Source: Sipunculus nudus
Taxonomy: Eukaryota > Annelida > Sipuncula > Golfingiida > Sipunculidae
Direction: 5' to 3'
Assembly (NCBI GenBank): GCA_026874595.1
Contig: CM049306.1
Span: 2,494,019-2,558,018, forward strand
Length of the DNA stretch: 64,000 bases
The stretch's first letter is position 1. Each line of letters opens with the position of its first letter. This document shows positions 1-12,106 of the stretch, in pieces. The notes beneath the pieces were generated by a model. That model was given only the letters and a program-made list of their open reading frames with translations. It did no database searches and had not been told where the DNA came from. The position numbers and the translations under genes were made by a program.

Positions 1-429
1 ATTCATGACAATCCATGCATTAATTATCAAGATATTGGAGGTTTTGTATCAAATGTTTGATTATTCTAGGGGGTACTTTCATGCTCCATAGCTCAAGGGA
101 AACAGGTGAATATTCACTTAGAAGTTCTAGGAACAGCAGTTACGATTTGTGCCCTGCTAAGGACAAAACGCCATTCCTATACCTCAGATGACTTACAGTC
201 AGCTGAGCTAATAATGTACAGCAAATACCAAGTTTAGAAATATTAAACTTAAAGATATTATCAAATTTAACTGATTTTTATGTTGTGCAATATGAAAATG
301 ATCCAAATTTTTTTTGCATATTGTATACTTGGTTTGCGTGTGCTAAACCCTGCATTACTGGGATGCCTGGTGAATAGATTAGGATGATGTACCACCAGGT
401 AAATGGAGTAATGTAAGATGGAGACTGAC
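1..429 (-). other. Unique intron sequence downstream of the TPR exon
   Basis: This is single-copy, AT-rich sequence that lies in the intron following the exon when read on the minus strand; the intron runs out of the window at base 1. I see no second exon, RNA gene or transposon end. It holds a run of eight T at about 308-315 and a 7-bp inverted repeat (230-236 with 244-250, 7-nt loop), neither obviously functional. The open frame of the exon continues through the splice donor to a stop near 267, but that continuation loses the coding character of the exon (isoleucine, histidine and lysine rich, no TPR pattern) and is best read as intron. Confidence 0.7.
424..429 (-). other. 5' splice site (donor) of the TPR exon
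   Basis: Reading the minus strand, exon bases AAG (432-430) are followed by GTCAGT (429-424), a good metazoan donor in which +1, +2, +4, +5 and +6 match the GTRAGT consensus. It splits the arginine codon of the AAR end of the exon (phase 2). Beyond it the frame stays open but loses coding character. The same hexamer GTCAGT is also present in most monomers of the adjacent array. Confidence 0.75.
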
Positions 430-566
430 CTTGCAGCATCATACAGCCCTAAGTCCGTGAAGAAATCAGCCAGCCCCTTTTGGAGCTGTACCAGCTCCTG
501 ATCAGACCCTGAGAAACTTCTGAGCTTGTCCAGGTAGACGGCCTCCACCTGACTGTAATCACCCAG
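430..566 (-). CDS. Internal exon of a TPR-like protein gene (partial)
   Basis: This is an internal exon of 137 nt, 45 codons plus 2 nt, entered in phase 0 and left in phase 2. The translation opens with LGDYSQ and then reads VEAVYLDKLRSF. In a TPR the pattern LGDY..A...Y...L marks the end of helix A and helix B, and here L1, G2, D3, Y4, Y11 and L15 fit. A second unit ends in DLGLYDAAR (residues 38-46), again LG.Y..A, with A33 and F35 in the helix before it. The two LG pairs are 38 residues apart, against 34 in classic TPRs and 42 in kinesin-light-chain types. TPR units form helical hairpins that mediate protein-protein contacts; the partner is unknown. The exon starts at CTG 566, after the TAG acceptor, because LGDYSQ completes the TPR motif. 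The GTG at 548 is not a start codon, since the frame is open upstream through CAG, AGT, TAC, GAT and GGT to that CTG. Codons are GC-rich compared with the flank. Only this exon is visible, so the gene cannot be named and a pseudogene remnant is not excluded. Confidence 0.72.
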
Positions 567-590
567 CTACAACGACAAATTGACTGTAAT
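567..590 (-). other. 3' splice site of the TPR exon, formed by the terminal array monomer
   Basis: On the minus strand a TGATTAC (592-586) is followed by the T-rich stretch ATTTGTCGTTG and then TAG (569-567), directly before exon base CTG 566. The A at 587 is a plausible branch point, 20 nt before the end of the AG. The pyrimidine tract is weak and interrupted by G. The element belongs fully to the tandem repeat, and almost identical copies lie every 29-32 bp upstream. A second AG, CAG at 551-549, is followed by GTGGAG and is also in phase 0; using it would drop the six residues LGDYSQ. I prefer the TAG because LGDY fits the TPR motif. No transcript evidence is available. Confidence 0.6.
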
Positions 591-596
591 CACCAA

Positions 597-777
597 GCTA
601 TAACAACAAATTGACTAATCACCAAGCTACAACAACAAATTGACTAATCACCCAGCTACAACAACAAATTGACCAATCACCCAGCTACAACGACAAACTG
701 ACTAATCACCAAGCTATAACAACAAATTGACTAATCACCCAGCTACAACAACAAATTGACAAATCACCCAGCTACAG
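597..777. repeat. Irregular 29-bp monomers next to the exon
   Basis: Six consecutive monomer junctions, at 613, 642, 671, 700, 729 and 758, are spaced exactly 29 bp apart. They read GACTAATC (twice with a substitution: GACCAATC, GACAAATC) where the rest of the array has GACTGTAATC, so two bases (GT) are missing. They also carry CAAATTGAC rather than CAAACTGAC. This edge zone is the most diverged part of the left array and separates the exon from the homogeneous interior. On the minus strand the missing bases change TGATTACAGTCAG to TGATTAGTCAA, altering the branch-point-like and donor-like motifs but leaving TAG in place. Confidence 0.85.
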
Positions 778-3700
778 CGACAAACTGACTGTAATCACCC
801 AGCTACAACGACAAACTGACTATGATCACTGAATGTCAATGACAAACTGACTGTAATCACCCAGCTACAATGACAAACTAACTGTAATCACCCAGCTACA
901 ACAACAAACTGACTGTAATCACTGAATGTCAATGACAAACCGACTGTAATCACCCAGCTACAACAACAAACTGACTGTAATCACCCAGCTACAATATCAA
1001 ACTAACTGTAATCACCCAGCTACAACAACAAACTGACTGTAATCACTGAATGTCAATGACAAACTGACTGTAATCACCCAGCTACAATGACAAACTAACT
1101 GTAATCACCCAGCTACAACAACAAACTGACTGTAATCACCAAGCTACAATGACAAACTAACTGTAATCACCCAGCTACAACAACAAACTGACTGTAATCA
1201 CCCAGCTACAACAACAAACTAACTGTAATCACCCAGCTACAACAACAAACTAACTGTAATCACTGAATGTCAATGATAAACTGACTGTAATCACCCAGCT
1301 ACTATGATAAACTAACTGTAATCACCCAGCTACAACAACAAACTGACTGTAATCACCCAGCTACAATGACAAACTAACTGTAATCACCCAGCTACAACAA
1401 CAAACTGACTGTAATCACCCAGCTACAACAACAAACTAACTGTAATCACCCAGCTACAACAACAAACTAACTGTAATCACCCAGCTACAACAACAAACTG
1501 ACTATAATCACTGAATGTCAATGACAAACTAACTGTAATCACCCAGCTACAACAACAAACTGACTATAATCACTGAATGTCAATGACAAACTGACCATAC
1601 TTCATTGAATGTCAATGAAAAACTGACTGAAATCAACCAGCTACAACAACAACCTGACTATTATCACCTAGCTACAATGACAAACTAACTGTAATCACCC
1701 AGCTACAACAACAAACTGACTGTTAGCACCCAGCTACAACAACAAACTGACTATAATCACTGAATGTCAATGACAAACTGACCGTATTTCACTGAATGTC
1801 AATGACAAACTAACTGTAATCACCCAGCTACAACAACAAACTGACTTTAATCACTGAATGTCAATGACAAACTGACCGTATTTCACTGAATGTCAATGAC
1901 AAACTAACTGTAATCACCCAGCTTCAACAACAAACTGACTGTTAGCACCCAGCTACAACAACAACCTGACTATAATCACTGAATGTCAATGACAAACTGA
2001 CTGTAATCACCCAGCTACAACAACAAACTGACTATAATCACTGAATGTCAATGACAAACTGACCGTATTTCACTGAATGTCAATGACAAACTAACTGTAA
2101 TCACCCAGCTACAACAACAAACTGACTATAATCACTGAATGTCAATGACAAACTGACCGTATTTCACTGAATGTCAATGACAAACTGACCGTACTTCACT
2201 GAATGTCAATAAAAAACTGACTGAAATCAACCAGCTACAACAACAACCTGACTATTATCACCTAGCTACAATGACAAACTAACTGTAATCACCCAGCTAC
2301 AACAACAAACTGACTGTTAGCACCCAGCTACAATGACAAACTGACTATAATCACTGAATGTCAATGACAAACTGACTGTAATCACCCAGCTACAATGATA
2401 AACTGACTGTAATCACCCAGCTACAATGACAAACTGACTGTAATCACCCAGCTACAATGACAAACTGACTGTAATCACCCAGCTACAATGACAAACTAAC
2501 TGTAATCACCCAGCTACAACAACAAACTGACTGTAATCACTCAGCTACAACAACAAACTGACTATAATCACTGAATGTCAATGACAAACTGACCGTATTT
2601 CACTGAATGTCAATGACAAACTGACTGTAATCACCCAGCTACAACAACAAACTGACTATAATCACTGAATGTCAATGACAAACTGACCATACTTCATTGA
2701 ATGTCAATGAAAAACTGACTGAAATCAACCAGCTACAACAACAACCTGACTATTATCACCTAGCTACAATGACAAACTAACTGTAATCACCCAGCTACAA
2801 CAACAAACTGACTGTTAGCACCCAGCTACAACAACAAACTGACTATAATCACTGAATGTCAATGATAAACTGACCGTATTTCACTGAATGTCAATGACAA
2901 ACTAACTGTAATCACCCAGCTACAACAACAAACTGACTTTAATCACTGAATGTCAATGACAAACTGACCGTATTTCACTGAATGTCAATGACAAACTAAC
3001 TGTAATCACCCAGCTACAACAACAAACTGACTGTTAGCACTCAGCTACAACAACAACCTGACTATAATCACTGAATGTCAATGACAAACTGACTGTAATC
3101 ACCCAGCTACAACAACAAACTGACTATAATCACTGAATGTCAATGACAAACTGACCGTATTTCACTGAATGTCAATGACAAACTAACTGTAATCACCCAG
3201 CTACAACAACAAACTGACTGTTAGCACCCAGCTACAACAACAACCTGACTATAATCACTGAATGTCAATGACAAACTGACTGTAATCACCCAGCTACAAC
3301 AACAAACTGACTATAATCACTGAATGTCAATGACGAACTGACCGTACTTCATTGAATGTCAATGAAAAACTGACTGAAATCAACCAGCTACAACAACAAC
3401 CTGACAATTATCACCTAGCTACAATGACAAACTAACTGTAATCACCCAGCTACAACAACAAACTGACTGTTAGCACCCAGCTACAATGACAAACTGACTA
3501 TAATCACTGAATGTCAATGACAAACTGACTGTAATCACCCAGCTACAACAACAAACTGACTATAATCACTGAATGTCAATGACAAACTGACCGTATTTCA
3601 CTGAATGTCAATGAAAAACTGACCGTACTTCAGTGAATGTCAATAAAAAACTGACTGAAATCAACCAGCTACAACAACAAACTGACTATTATCACCTAGC

Positions 3701-6650
3701 TACAATGACAAACTAACTGTAATCACCCACCTACAACAACAAACTGACTGTTAGCACCCAGCTACAATGATAAACTGACTATAATCACTGAATGTCAATG
3801 ACAAACTGACTGTAATCACCCAGCTACAATGATAAACTGACTGTAATCACTCAGCTACAATGACAAACTGACTGTAATCACCCAGCTACAATGACAAACT
3901 GACTGTAATCACCCAGCTACAATGACAAACTAACTGTAATCACTCAGCTACAACAACAAACTGACTGTAATCACCCAGCAACAACAACAAACTGACTATA
4001 ATCACTGAATGTCAATGACAAACTGACCGTATTTCACTGAATGTCAATGACAAACTGACCGTACTTCACTGAATGTCAATAAAAAACTGACTGAAATCAA
4101 CCAGCTACAACAACAACCTGACTATTATCACCTAGCTACAATGACAAACTAACTGTAATCACCCAGCTACAACAACAAACTGACTGTTAGCACCCAGCTA
4201 CAATGACAAACTGACTATAATCACTGAATGTCAATGACAAACTGACTGTAATCACCCAGCTACAATGATAAACTGACTGTAATCACCCAGCTACAATGAC
4301 AAACTGACTGTAATCACCCAGCTACAATGACAAACTGACTGTAATCACCCAGCTACAATGACAAACTAACTGTAATCACCCAGCTACAACAACAAACTGA
4401 CTGTAATCACTCAGCTACAACAACAAACTGACTATAATCACTGAATGTCAATGACAAACTGACCGTATTTCACTGAATGTCAATGACAAACTGACTGTAA
4501 TCACCCAGCTACAATGACAAACTGACTATAATCACTGAATGTCAATGACAAACTGACCGTATTTCACTGAATGTCAATGACAAACTGACCGTACTTCACT
4601 GAATGTCAATAAAAAACTGACTGAAATCAACCAGCTACAACAACAACCTGACTATTATCACCTAGCTACAATGACAAACTAACTGTAATCACCCAGCTAC
4701 AACAACAAACTGACTGTTAGCACCCAGCTACAATGACAAACTGACTATAATCACTGAATGTCAATGACAAACTGACTGTAATCACCCAGCTACAATGATA
4801 AACTGACTGTAATCACCCAGCTACAATGACAAACTGACTGTAATCACCCAGCTACAATGACAAACTGACTGTAATCTCCCAGCTACAATGACAAACTAAC
4901 TGTAATCACCCAGCTACAACAACAAACTGACTGTAATCACTCAGCTACAACAACAAACTGACTATAATCACTGAATGTCAATGACAAACTGACCGTATTT
5001 CACTGAATGTCAATGACAAACTGACTGTAATCACCCAGCTAAAACAACAAACTGACTATAATCACTGAATGTCAATGACAAACTGACCGTATTTCACTGA
5101 ATGTCAATGACAAACTGACCGTACTTCACTGAATGTCAATGAAAAACTGACTGAAATCAACCAGCTACAACAACAACCTGACTATTATCACCTAGCTACA
5201 ATGACAAACTAACTGTAATCACCCAGCTACAACAACAAACTGACGGTAATCACCCAGCTACAACAACAAACTGACCGTACTTCACTGAATGTCAATAAAA
5301 AACTGACTGAAATCAACCAGCTACAATGATAAACTGACTGTAATCACCCAGCTACAATGACAAACTGACTGTAATCACCCAGCTACAATGACAAACTGAC
5401 TGTAATCACCCAGCTACAATGACAAACTAACTGTAATCACCCAGCTACAACAACAAACTGACTGTAATCACTCAGCTACAACAACAAACTGACTATAATC
5501 ACTGAATGTCAATGACAAACTGACCGTATTTCACTGAATGTCAATGACAAACTGACTGTAATCACCCAGCTACAACAACAAACTGACTATAATCACTGAA
5601 TGTCAATGACAAACTGACCCTATTTCACTGAATGTCAATGACAAACTGACCGTACTTCACTGAATGTCAATAAAAAACTGACTGAAATCAACCAGCTACA
5701 ACAACAACCTGACTTTTATCACCTAGCTACAATGACAAACTAACTGTAATCACCCAGCTACAACAACAAACTGACTGTTAGCACCCAGCTACAATGACAA
5801 ACTGACTATAATCACTGAATGTCAATGACAAACTGACTGTAATCACCCAGCTACAATGATAAACTGACTGTAATCACCCAGCTACAATGACAAACTGACT
5901 GTAATCACCCAGCTACAATGACAAACTGACTGTAATCTCCCAGCTACAATGACAAACTAACTGTAATCACCCAGCTACAACAACAAACTGACTGTAATCA
6001 CTCAGCTACAACAACAAACTGACTATAATCACTGAATGTCAATGACAAACTGACCGTATTTCACTGAATGTCAATGACAAACTGACTGTAATCACCCAGC
6101 TACAACAACAAACTGACTATAATCACTGAATGTCAATGACAAACTGACCGTATTTCACTGAATGTCAATGACAAACTGACCGTACTTCACTGAATGTCAA
6201 TGAAAAACTGACTGAAATCAACCAGCTACAACAACAACCTGACAATTATCACCTAGCTACAATGACAAACTAACTGTAATCACCCAGCTACAACAACTAA
6301 CTGACTGTTAGCACCCAGCTACAACAACAAACTGACTATAATCACTGAATGTCAATGACAAACTGACTGTAATCACCCAGCTACAACAACAAACTGACTG
6401 TAATCACTGAATGTCAATGACAAACTGACCGTATTTCACTGAATGTCAATGACAAACTGACTGAAATCACCCAGCTACAACAACAAACTGACTGTAATCA
6501 CCCAGCTACAATGATAAACTGACTGTTAGCACCCAGCTACAACAACAAACTGACGGTAATCACCCAGCTACAACAACAAACTGATTGTAATCACTGAATG
6601 TCAATGACAAACTGACTGAAATCACCCAGCTACAACAACAACCTGACTAT
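778..6650. repeat. Array zone 1: mixed CAACAAC and TGAATGTC monomers
   Basis: In this zone two monomer families alternate. One has CAGCTACAACAACAAAC. The other has TGAATGTCAATGACAAAC, where an 8-base block replaces CCAGCTAC. TGAATGTC monomers followed by CCGTATTTCAC or CCGTACTTCAC are 32 bp long because of one extra base. Other recurrent variants are CCTGACTATTATCACCTAG and CTGAAATCAACCAG. The combination repeats at about 0.5 kb. The same family mix reappears as islands at about 9.3-10.8, 14.8-15.05, 16.5-16.85, 22.5-23.3, 26.9-27.25, 31.1-31.5, 36.7-37.5, 39.75-40.1, 45.8-46.6, 49.9-50.25, 55.9-56.7 and 60.4-60.8 kb, and these islands serve as landmarks for the larger duplications. Confidence 0.85.
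4121..6241. repeat. 530-bp higher-order repeat, four tandem copies
   Basis: The marker ACTATTATCA (ACTTTTATCA or ACAATTATCA in the later copies) occurs at 4121, 4651, 5181, 5712 and 6242, giving periods of 530, 530, 531 and 530 bp. This equals 17 monomers, of which three are the 32-bp type (17 x 31 + 3). The copies share an ordered series of monomer variants. The third copy (5181-5711) has the same length but a locally rearranged centre, with ACGGTAATC monomers and a second AATAAAAAACTG element. A related 498-bp copy lies at 2251-2748 and is one 32-bp monomer shorter. Confidence 0.85.
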
Positions 6651-9600
6651 TATCACATAGCTACAATGACAAACTAACTGTAATCACTCAGCTACAATGA
6701 TAAACTGACTGTTAGCACCCAGCTACAATGATAAACTGACTGTAATCAATCAGCTACAATGACAAACTAACAGTAATCACTCAGCTACAATGATAAACTG
6801 ACTGTTAGCACCCAGCTACAATGATAAACTGACTGTAATCAATCAGCTACAATGACAAACTAACTGTAATCACTCAGCTACAATGATAAACTGACTGTTA
6901 GCACCCAGCTACAATGACAAACTGACTGTAATCACTCAGCTACAATGATAAACCGACTGTTAGCACCCAGCTACAATGACAAACTAACTGTAATCACTCA
7001 GCTACAATGATAAACTGACTGTTAGCACCAAGCTACAATGATAAACTGACTGTTATCACTCAGCTACAATGACAAACTAACGGTAATCACTCAGTTACAA
7101 TGATAAACTGACTGTTAGCACCCAGCTACAATGAAAAACTGACTGTTATCACTCAGTTACAAAGACAAACTGACTGTAATCACCCAGCTACAACAACAAA
7201 CTGACTGTTATCACCCAGCTACAATGATAAACTAACTGTAATCACTCAGCTTGAATGATAAACTGACTGTTAGCACACAGCTACAATGACAAACTAACTG
7301 TAATCACTCAGCTACAAAGATAAACTGACTGTTAGCACCCAGCTACGATGACAAACTGACTGTAATCACCCAGCTACAACAACAAACTGACTGTAATCAC
7401 TCAGCTACAAAGATAAACTGACTGTTAGCACCCAGCTACAATGACAAACTGACTGTAATCACTCAGTTACAATGATAAACTGACTGTTAGCACCCAGCTA
7501 CAATGACAAACTGACTGTAATCACTCAGTTACAATGACAAACTGACTGTAATCACTCAGCTACAATAATAAACTGACTGTAATCACTCAGTTACAATGAT
7601 AAACTGACTGTTAGCACACAGCTACAACAACAAACTGACTGTAAGCACCCAGCTACAACGACAAACTGACTATAATCACTCAGCAACAATGATAAACTGA
7701 CTGTTAGCACCCAGCTACAATGACAAACTGACTGTAATCACTCAGCTACAATGATAAACTGACTGTTAGCACCCAGCTACAACAACAAACTGACTGTTAG
7801 CACCCAGCTACAACGACAAACTGACTATAATCACTCAGCTACAATGATAAACTGACTGTTAGCACCCAGCTACAATGACAAACTGACTGTAATCACTCAG
7901 CTACAATGACAAACTGACTGTGAGCACTCAGCTACAATGATAAACTGACTGTTAGCACCCAGCTACAACAACAAACTGACTGTTAGCACCCAGCTACAAC
8001 GACAAACTGACTGTAATCACTCAGTTACAATGACAAACTGACTGTAATCACTCAGTTACAATGACAAACTGACTGTTAGCACCCAGCTACAACGACAAAC
8101 TGACTATAATCACCCAGCTACAATGACAAACTGACTGTATTCACTCAGTTACGATGACAAACTGACTGTTAGCACCCAGCTACAATGACAAACTGACTGT
8201 AATCACTCAGTTACAATGATAAACTGACTGTTAGCACCCAGCTACAATGACAAACTAACTGTAATCACTCAGCTACAATGATAAACTGACTGTTAGCACC
8301 TAGCTACAATGATAAACTGACTGTTATCACTCAGCTACAATGATAAACTGACTGTTAGCACTCAGCTACAATGATAAACTGACTGTAATCACTCAGCTAC
8401 AATGATAAACTGACTGTTAGCACCCAGCTACAATGACAAACTGACTGTAATCACTCAGCTACAATGATAAACTGACTGTTAGCACCCAGCTACAATGACA
8501 AACTAACTGTTATCACTCAGCTACAATGATAAACTGACTGTTAGCACCCAGTTACAATGACAAACTGACTGTAATCACTCAGCTACAATGACAAACTGAC
8601 TGTAATCACCCAGCTACAATGATAAACTGACTGTAATCACTCAGCTACAATAATAAACTGACTGTTAGCACCCAGCTACAATAATAAACTGACTGTTAGC
8701 ACCCAGCTACAATGACAAACTAACTGTAATCACTCAGCTACAATTTAAAACTGACTGTAATCACTCAGCTACAATAATAAACTGACTGTTAGCACCCAGC
8801 TACAATGACAAACTGACTGTAATCACTCAGCTACAATTTAAAACTGACTGTAATCACTCAGCTACAATAATAAACTGACTGTTAGCACCCTGCTACAATA
8901 ATAAACTGACTGTTAGCACCCAGCTACAATGACAAACTAACTGTAATCACTCAGCTACAATAATAAACTGACTGTTAGCACCCAGTTACAATGATAAACT
9001 GACTGTTAGCACCCAGCTACAATGACAAACTGACTCTTATCACTCAGCTACAATGATAAACTGACTGTTAGCACCCAGCTACAATGACAAACTGACTGTA
9101 ATCACTCAGCTACAATGATAAACTGACTGTTAGCACCCATCTACAATGACAAACTGACTGTAATCACTCAGCTACAATGATAAACTGACTGTAATCACTC
9201 AGTTACAATGACAAACTGACTGTAATCACTCAGCTACAATAATAAACTGACTGAAATCACCCAGCTACAACAACAACCTGACTATTATCACCTAGCTACA
9301 ATGACAAACTAACTGTAATCACTCAGCTACAATGACAAACTGACTGTTATCACCCAGCTACAACGACAAACTGACCGTAGTCACTGAATGTCAATGACAA
9401 ACTGACTGTAATCACCCAGCTACAACAACAAACTAACTGTAATTACCCAGCTACAACAACAAACTGACTATAATCACTGAATGTCAATGACAAACTGACC
9501 GTATTTCACTGAATGTCAATGACAAACTGACTGTAATCACCCAGCTACAACAACAAACTGACTATAATCACTGAATGTCAATGACAAACTGACCGTACTT

Positions 9601-9700
9601 CATTGAATGTCAATGATTAACTGACTGTTAGCACCCAGCTACAATGATAAACTGACTGTAATCACTCAGCTACAATGATAAACTGACTGTTAGCACCCAG
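6590..9700. repeat. Block A copy 1: dimer-rich zone, duplicated at 12.1-15.1 kb
   Basis: From about 6.65 kb the array shifts to the AATGATAAAC and GTTAGCACC monomers that dominate the rest of the window. The rare markers TAATCAATCAG (6747) and CAATTTAAAAC (8741, 8834) recur at 12271, 14265 and 14358, all offset by 5,524 bp, which shows the block was copied as a unit. Block A copy 1 also includes 9323-9412, three monomers that copy 2 lacks. Confidence 0.8.
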
Positions 9701-12106
9701 CTACAATGACAAACTAACTGTAATCACTCAGCTACAATGATAAACTGACTGTTAGCACCCAGCTACAATGACAAACTAACTGTAATCACTCAGTTACAAT
9801 GACAAACTGACTGTTAGCACCCAGCTACAATGACAAACTGACTGTTATCACTCAGCTACAATGATAAACTGACTGTTAGCACCCAGCTACAATGACAAAC
9901 TGACTGTAATCACCCAGCTACAATGACAAACTGACTGTAATCACCCAGCTACAATGACAAACTAACTGTAATCACCCAGCTACAACAACAAACTGACTGT
10001 AATCACTCAGCTACAACAACAAACTGACTATAATCACTGAATGTCAATGACAAACTGACCGTATTTCACTGAATGTCAATGACAAACTGACTGTAATCAC
10101 CCAGCTACAACAACAAACTGACTATAATCACTGAATGTCAATGACAAACTGACCGTATTTCACTGAATGTCAATGACAAACTGACCGTACTTCACTGAAT
10201 GTCAATGAAAAACTGACTGAAATCAACCAGCTACAACAACAACCTGACAATTATCACCTAGCTACAATGACAAACTAACTGTAATCACCCAGCTACAACA
10301 ACAAACTGACTGTTAGCACCCAGCTACAACAACAAACTGACTATAATCACTGAATGTCAATGACAAACTGACTGTAATCACCCAGCTACAACAACAAACT
10401 GACTGTAATCACTGAATGTCAAGGACAAACTGACCGTATTTCACTGAATGTCAATGACAAACTGACTGAAATCACCCAGCTACAACAACAACCTGACTAT
10501 TATCACCTAGCTACAATGACAAACTAACTGTAATCACTCAGCTACAACAACAAACTGACTGTAATCACCCAGCTACAACAACAAACTGACTGTAATCACC
10601 CAGCTACAATGATAAACTGACTGTTAGCACCCAGCTACAACAACAAACTGACGGTAATCACCCAGCTACAACAACAAACTGATTGTAATCACTGAATGTC
10701 AATGACAAACTGACTGAAATCACCCAGCTACAACAACAACCTGACTATTATCACCTAGCTACAATGACAAACTAACTGTAATCACTCAGATACAATGATA
10801 AACTGACTGTTAGCACCCAGCTACAATGATAAACTGACTGTAATCAATCAGCTACAATGACAAACTAACTGTAATCACTCAGCTACAATGATAAACTGAC
10901 TGTTAGCACCCAGCTACAATGATAAACTGACTGTAATCAATCAGCTACAATGACAAACTAACTGTAATCACTCATCTACAATGATAAACTGACTGTTAGC
11001 ACCCAGCTACAATGACAAACTGACTGTAATCACTCAGCTACAATGATAAACCGACTGTTAGCACCCAGCTACAATGACAAACTAACTGTAATCACTCAGC
11101 TACAATGATAAACTGACTGTTAGCACCAAGCTACAATGATAAACTGACTGTTATCACTCAGCTACAATGACAAACTAACGGTAATCACTCAGTTACAATG
11201 ATAAACTGACTGTTAGCACCCAGCTACAATGAAAAACTGACTGTTATCACTCAGTTACAAAGACAAACTGACTGTAATCACCCAGCTACAACAACAAACT
11301 GACTGTTATCACCCAGCTACAATGATAAACTAACTGTAATCACTCAGCTTCAATGATAAACTGACTGTTAGCACACAGCTACAATGACAAACTAACTGTA
11401 ATCACTCAGCTACAAAGATAAACTGACTGTTAGCACCCAGCTACGATGACAAACTGACTGTAATCACCCAGCTACAACAACAAACTGACTGTAATCACTC
11501 AGCTACAAAGATAAACTGACTGTTAGCACCCAGCTACAATGACAAACTGACTGTAATCACTCAGTTACATTGATAAACTGACTGTTAGCACCCAGCTACA
11601 ATGACAAACTGACTGTAATCACTCAGTTACAATGACAAACTGACTGTAATCACTCAGCTACAATAATAAACTGACTGTAATCACTCAGTTACAATGATAA
11701 ACTGACTGTTAGCACCCAGCTACAACAACAAACTGACTGTAAGCACCCAGCTACAACGACAAACTGACTATAATCACTCAGCAACAATGATAAACTGACT
11801 GTTAGCACCCAGCTACAATGACAAACTGACTGTAATCACTCAGCTACAATGATAAACTGACTGTTAGCACCCAGCTACAACAACAAACTGACTGTTAGCA
11901 CCCAGCTACAACGACAAACTGACTATAATCACTCAGCTACAATGATAAACTGACTGTTAGCACCCAGCTACAATGACAAAGTGACTGTTATCACTCAGCT
12001 ACAATGACAAACTGACTGTGAGCACTCAGCTACAATGATAAACTGACTGTTAGCACCCAGCTACAACAACAAACTGACTGTTAGCACCCAGATACAACGA
12101 CAAACT

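Noticed and set aside
180-230. Possible second exon or repeat relic around ACTTACAGTCAGCTGAGC
   Set aside because: ACAGTCAG also occurs in the monomer on the minus strand, but the similarity is about 8 bases only and in unique surroundings, so chance is likely.
230-250. Hairpin AAGTTTA / TAAACTT with a 7-nt loop
   Set aside because: A 7-bp AT-rich inverted repeat in AT-rich intron is expected by chance and has no flanking support as a terminator or transposon end.
267-548. A 93-residue minus-strand ORF starting at GTG 548
   Set aside because: GTG is an internal valine codon, since the frame is open upstream to CTG 566. The part beyond the GTCAGT donor at 429 lacks TPR pattern and coding character and is intron read-through. 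Only 430-566 is kept as exon.
545-551. Recursive splice site CAG|GTGGAG at the exon start
   Set aside because: It has the AG|GT form, but GTGGAG is a poor donor and the bases are coding (Q-V-E), so zero-length-exon recursive splicing is not supported.
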